From: Acidobacteriota bacterium
Lineage (GTDB): Bacteria; Acidobacteriota; Terriglobia; UBA7540
DNA: 10,190 nt
Assembly (NCBI GenBank): GCA_021828245.1
Contig: JAKASC010000069.1
Location: 1-10,190 of the forward strand
Direction: 5' to 3'
Positions 8,413-10,190 of the stretch are shown piece after piece. How positions within the stretch are numbered: the stretch's first letter is position 1; each line of letters begins with the position of its first letter. The notes beneath the pieces are model-generated. The model ran no database searches. It was not told where the DNA came from and saw nothing but the letters and a program-made list of their open reading frames with translations. Both the position numbers and the translations under genes were made by a program.

Positions 8413-8456
8413 GACACTTGCCTCCCTCGTCGGTAAAAAGGCTTTCTTGCGTCCAT
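8409..8456 (-). CDS. Possible 15-codon coupling ORF between the PagL-like and receptor genes
   Basis: On the minus strand, GGAGG at 8467-8463 lies 6 bases before an ATG at 8456-8454. This ATG shares its A with the TAA stop of the PagL-like gene (TAATG). The frame reads MDARKPFYRRGRQVS and stops at TGA 8411-8409, which overlaps the receptor start as ATGA. The peptide is basic, with no recognisable domain. It lies entirely between two overlap junctions, so its likely role, if translated, is to carry ribosomes from the first gene to the second and to keep the receptor's GGGAGG site accessible. Chance occurrence of such a short frame cannot be excluded. Confidence 0.35.
   Translation of the reverse strand: MDARKPFYRRGRQVS
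8421..8426 (-). promoter_or_regulatory. Shine-Dalgarno site for the 1166-aa receptor
   Basis: GGGAGG lies 8 bases before the ATG at 8412. It decides between this start and the in-frame ATG at 8469, and it agrees with the position of the signal peptide. Confidence 0.75.
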
Positions 8457-9409
8457 TAATTACCTCCATAAGAAAGTTGTCCAGAATCCGCTGCTTTGGT
8501 GCGCCTCCAACCGAAAAGAAAATCGAATGGATCGCGATGCCGACAAGTCGCCAGCCGAACCGGCAACGGCCCCGGTTGCCTCAGCCAGCGAAGGCCGACA
8601 GTTATCTCGCTGCCGTTGAATCCCGCGTTGGGTTCTTGAAGGCCGGCGTTAGAGATATGGATGAAGCGATACTCGATGACCCAAGCCCGTCCGGGAGCGA
8701 AGAAATGCTCTACGCCGATGCCGCCTTGGGGCATGAATTGCGTGGACCCGGAAAGCTCCACAGCATGCCTCGGCAGATCCGTATCCATAACGCCGCCGCC
8801 AAGGTCTAAAAAGGGAACCGTATTCCCGTGGGGCCGTCCATCGAAGCGCAGCAACAAGGCATCTCCAGTCATTCTTCCCCCCGGATGAACGGCGTTTCCG
8901 AAGATTCCCTCATTAACAATTTCAAATTCCTTGAATGGCAGATGGGAGCGCGGAGAATTCCATGCTACATACCCAATCTGCGGCTGAGCCACCAAGAGCT
9001 TGACGTGGGAGATATCGTGCGGCGGAGCTTCTTCCATACCAAAGCCAAGCTGGAAACCCCACGTTAACCGTCCACTCTCGGCTCGATCGAAAAAAGATTG
9101 GGCAGGTTTGTTCGGTTCGCGTCGAAACGGATGAGCGGTCAAATTGGCTCCTGTCGCCGGCCCTCGAATCAATAACCCATAGCCGAGAATGATGCTCCAC
9201 ACCGCTCGAGCCCATTTGCACACCGGACATTCGCATCCTTTACAATCAAGGGAAGCGCGTTCGCCAATCTTGGTCATCAGCGGAAAAACAGCATCCTCAC
9301 GGCCATGCTTGAAGGCTGTGAAACTGTCGCCATCGAGGGTGGTTTGCGTACCGCCTCGTCGCGGCGAGAGGTTGACGATAATTCGCGCAACCGGTGCCGC
9401 CGTAATCAT
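8456..9409 (-). CDS. PagL-family lipid A 3-O-deacylase-like outer-membrane protein (acyloxyacyl hydrolase family)
   Basis: Residues about 115-276 resemble the PagL eight-stranded barrel, which removes the 3-O-acyl chain of lipid A in the outer membrane. The decisive motif is YRFIHISNAGLQEPNAG at 247-263, giving the family's His251 and Ser253. The third catalytic residue, Glu, normally sits 14 residues after the His; here that position is Asn265, with Glu268 nearby. WGFQLGFG (117-124) and the final barrel strand VGLRW (271-275) fit the fold. Two parts do not: about 42 extra residues after the last strand, and a long N-terminus with a CX2CXCX2C cluster (Cys56, 59, 61, 64) before a hydrophobic segment at 67-82 that may be the signal sequence. 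The true start is therefore unsure: ATG 9409 (weak AGGGG about 12 bases upstream), ATG 9277 (residue 45) or GTG 9202 (residue 70). It is first of three leftward genes, 43 bases before the large receptor. Confidence 0.78.
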   Translation of the reverse strand: MITAAPVARIIVNLSPRRGGTQTTLDGDSFTAFKHGREDAVFPLMTKIGERASLDCKGCECPVCKWARAVWSIILGYGLLIRGPATGANLTAHPFRREPNKPAQSFFDRAESGRLTWGFQLGFGMEEAPPHDISHVKLLVAQPQIGYVAWNSPRSHLPFKEFEIVNEGIFGNAVHPGGRMTGDALLLRFDGRPHGNTVPFLDLGGGVMDTDLPRHAVELSGSTQFMPQGGIGVEHFFAPGRAWVIEYRFIHISNAGLQEPNAGFNGSEITVGLRWLRQPGPLPVRLATCRHRDPFDFLFGWRRTKAADSGQLSYGGN

Positions 9410-9675
9410 TGGATGTTAGGTCCCCTTAAAGGTTTCACCTCCTCACTCGAACGTTCAGGAGTGAGGCGGTTTTATGCATTGATAAAGTTTCTGCTATTTC
9501 GAGGCGGCCGCCTTCAAGGGTTCAGAGGCTCTTATTCGATGAGGTCCAGTGCATGATACCGCCTCCTCGGCGCCGCAGATTGTCCTCCCGCATCAGCCGG
9601 ACAGGGATAAAATCCCGCCCGGCTTACCTGGGCTGAACCTCTCAAGAATGAGGGCAAGTTCAGCTTGGCACGTGG
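9410..9675. other. Divergent control region between the PagL-like gene and the rRNA promoter
   Basis: No gene is supported here. On the minus strand it is the 5' leader and presumed promoter of the PagL-like operon, but I cannot pick a convincing -35/-10 pair. The one clear structure is the hairpin at 9437-9470. Confidence 0.4.
9437..9473. terminator. Strong hairpin in the divergent region: plus-strand terminator or minus-strand leader structure
   Basis: CCTCACTC at 9441-9448 pairs perfectly with GAGTGAGG at 9459-9466. After one mismatch, ACC at 9437-9439 pairs with GGT at 9468-9470. On the plus strand the stem is followed by TTTT (9470-9473), like a weak rho-independent terminator, but no plus-strand gene precedes it. 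On the minus strand the 3' arm contains AGGAGG (9443-9438), a perfect Shine-Dalgarno sequence that is 28 bases from the nearest start and would be buried in the stem. The loop is the palindrome GAACGTTC plus AG. Confidence 0.35.
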
Positions 9676-9727
9676 AAGGAAAAATTTTCGTGCGTCTCTT
9701 GACATTATCGGAAGGTTTCGGTAGATT
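9676..9727 (+). promoter_or_regulatory. rRNA operon promoter with UP-like A/T tract
   Basis: A perfect -35 box TTGACA at 9699-9704 is followed, after exactly 17 bases, by TAGATT at 9722-9727 (4 of 6 to TATAAT). An A/T tract at 9680-9688 (AAAAATTTT) falls at about -54 to -46, where UP elements bind the RNA polymerase alpha subunit. Transcription should start near 9734, giving a leader of about 355 bases before the 16S rRNA. This is the only promoter in the window I would call with confidence. Confidence 0.8.
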
Positions 9728-9733
9728 AAGAAA

Positions 9734-10088
9734 TTGCTCTCGAAGAAGTAAGTCTTCCAGAGTATCCGCCGATGAAGGTTGGCGGATCGTCCCCAGAACG
9801 GGGTTCCGGCGGAAGCTGGAATAATCCGCTCTTTGACAATTGAGTTGAGCAAGCCACGTCAAGGCATGGAGCCTCAGCGCGCAGCAGAGAGAGCACGCGA
9901 GTGCGCAATCTCCTGGGCGCCCACGAGGTTCGATGCCACGCTGAGCGACTCGCCCGATCCCGGCGGTAAGGGATAGGGCGGGAAACTTCCCTCTGTTCCC
10001 ACAGGGGGGAGTGCTCCAAATTTATCCTGCGAACGAGTCCCGGGTACTCGAAAGAGGATCCTAGGACGGTCGGTTCGCAAGCCAAGTT
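9734..10088 (+). other. rRNA leader with serial hairpins
   Basis: This is the transcribed leader before the 16S rRNA. In order: a hairpin at 9737-9762 (CTCT-C-GAAGA / TCTTC-C-AGAG); a perfect 7-bp hairpin at 9764-9787 (ATCCGCC / GGCGGAT); a boxB-like CCCC/GGGG hairpin at 9791-9803; a small TTCC/GGAA hairpin at 9804-9814; then boxA. Farther on are a GCAC-GCGA-GTGC hairpin (9893-9904), CTCAGCG/CGCTGAG (9873-9879, 9939-9945), a 7-bp stem with one wobble at 9989-10008, and TGCGAAC/GTTCGCA (10028-10034, 10073-10079) enclosing CGAGT/ACTCG. These should guide antitermination, folding and RNase processing. No protein gene is supported inside. Confidence 0.65.
9827..9838 (+). promoter_or_regulatory. 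boxA-like antitermination sequence of the rRNA leader
   Basis: CGCTCTTTGACA closely matches the conserved boxA of bacterial rRNA leaders (TGCTCTTTAACA in E. coli). As RNA it is bound by NusB/NusE to protect rRNA transcription from Rho. It sits downstream of the promoter and just after a CCCC/GGGG hairpin that could serve as boxB. Confidence 0.75.

Positions 10089-10190
<102 letters not shown>

Noticed and set aside
9833..9861. TTGACA at 9833-9838 as a second rRNA promoter
   Set aside because: No -10-like sequence lies at 16-18 bases; the hexamer is part of the boxA-like sequence instead.
9922..9940. GGTTCGATGCC as a tRNA T-loop in the rRNA leader
   Set aside because: No acceptor, D or anticodon stems can be built around it.

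Overview
The window looks like chromosomal DNA of an acidobacterium. Two features point there: two large outer-membrane TonB-dependent receptors with an N-terminal carboxypeptidase-regulatory-like domain (the Oar-like type that is strongly expanded in Acidobacteria), and the first ~100 bases of a 16S rRNA gene at the right edge whose 5' end looks acidobacterial. This assignment is from memory of the families, not from a search.

Left part (1-2299, plus strand). The window opens inside a gene whose visible end is the universal-stress-protein-like domain found in KdpD sensors; it stops right after that domain, with no histidine kinase. After a 369-base gap comes a zinc-dependent alcohol dehydrogenase with a strong ribosome binding site. 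It has all its zinc ligands but appears to lack about 13 residues between two of the catalytic ligands. A 551-base gene-free stretch follows, holding a ~115-base structured inverted-repeat element that resembles a dispersed intergenic repeat.

Middle part (2300-9409, minus strand). Three genes read leftward and probably form one operon: a PagL-family lipid A deacylase-like outer-membrane barrel, a 1166-residue TonB-dependent receptor and an 840-residue, more divergent receptor-like protein. Between the first two is a possible 15-codon ORF that overlaps the upstream stop (TAATG) and the downstream start (ATGA). It has its own good Shine-Dalgarno sequence, which suggests translational coupling. 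All three main products should sit in the outer membrane, so the cluster looks like an envelope and uptake module. Its substrate cannot be read from the sequence.

Right part (9410-10190). This is a divergent control region. Rightward it carries a textbook rRNA promoter (A/T tract, TTGACA, 17 bases, TAGATT), a leader with several consecutive hairpins, a boxA-like antitermination sequence, further inverted repeats, and the 5' end of the 16S rRNA gene, cut by the window edge. Leftward is the long untranslated leader of the PagL-family gene, which contains a strong hairpin.

I found no CRISPR array, transposase, tRNA or recognisable defence system. The points most worth a second look are the shortened alcohol dehydrogenase, the coupling mini-ORF, the unusual ends and altered catalytic position of the PagL-like protein, and the structured rRNA leader.
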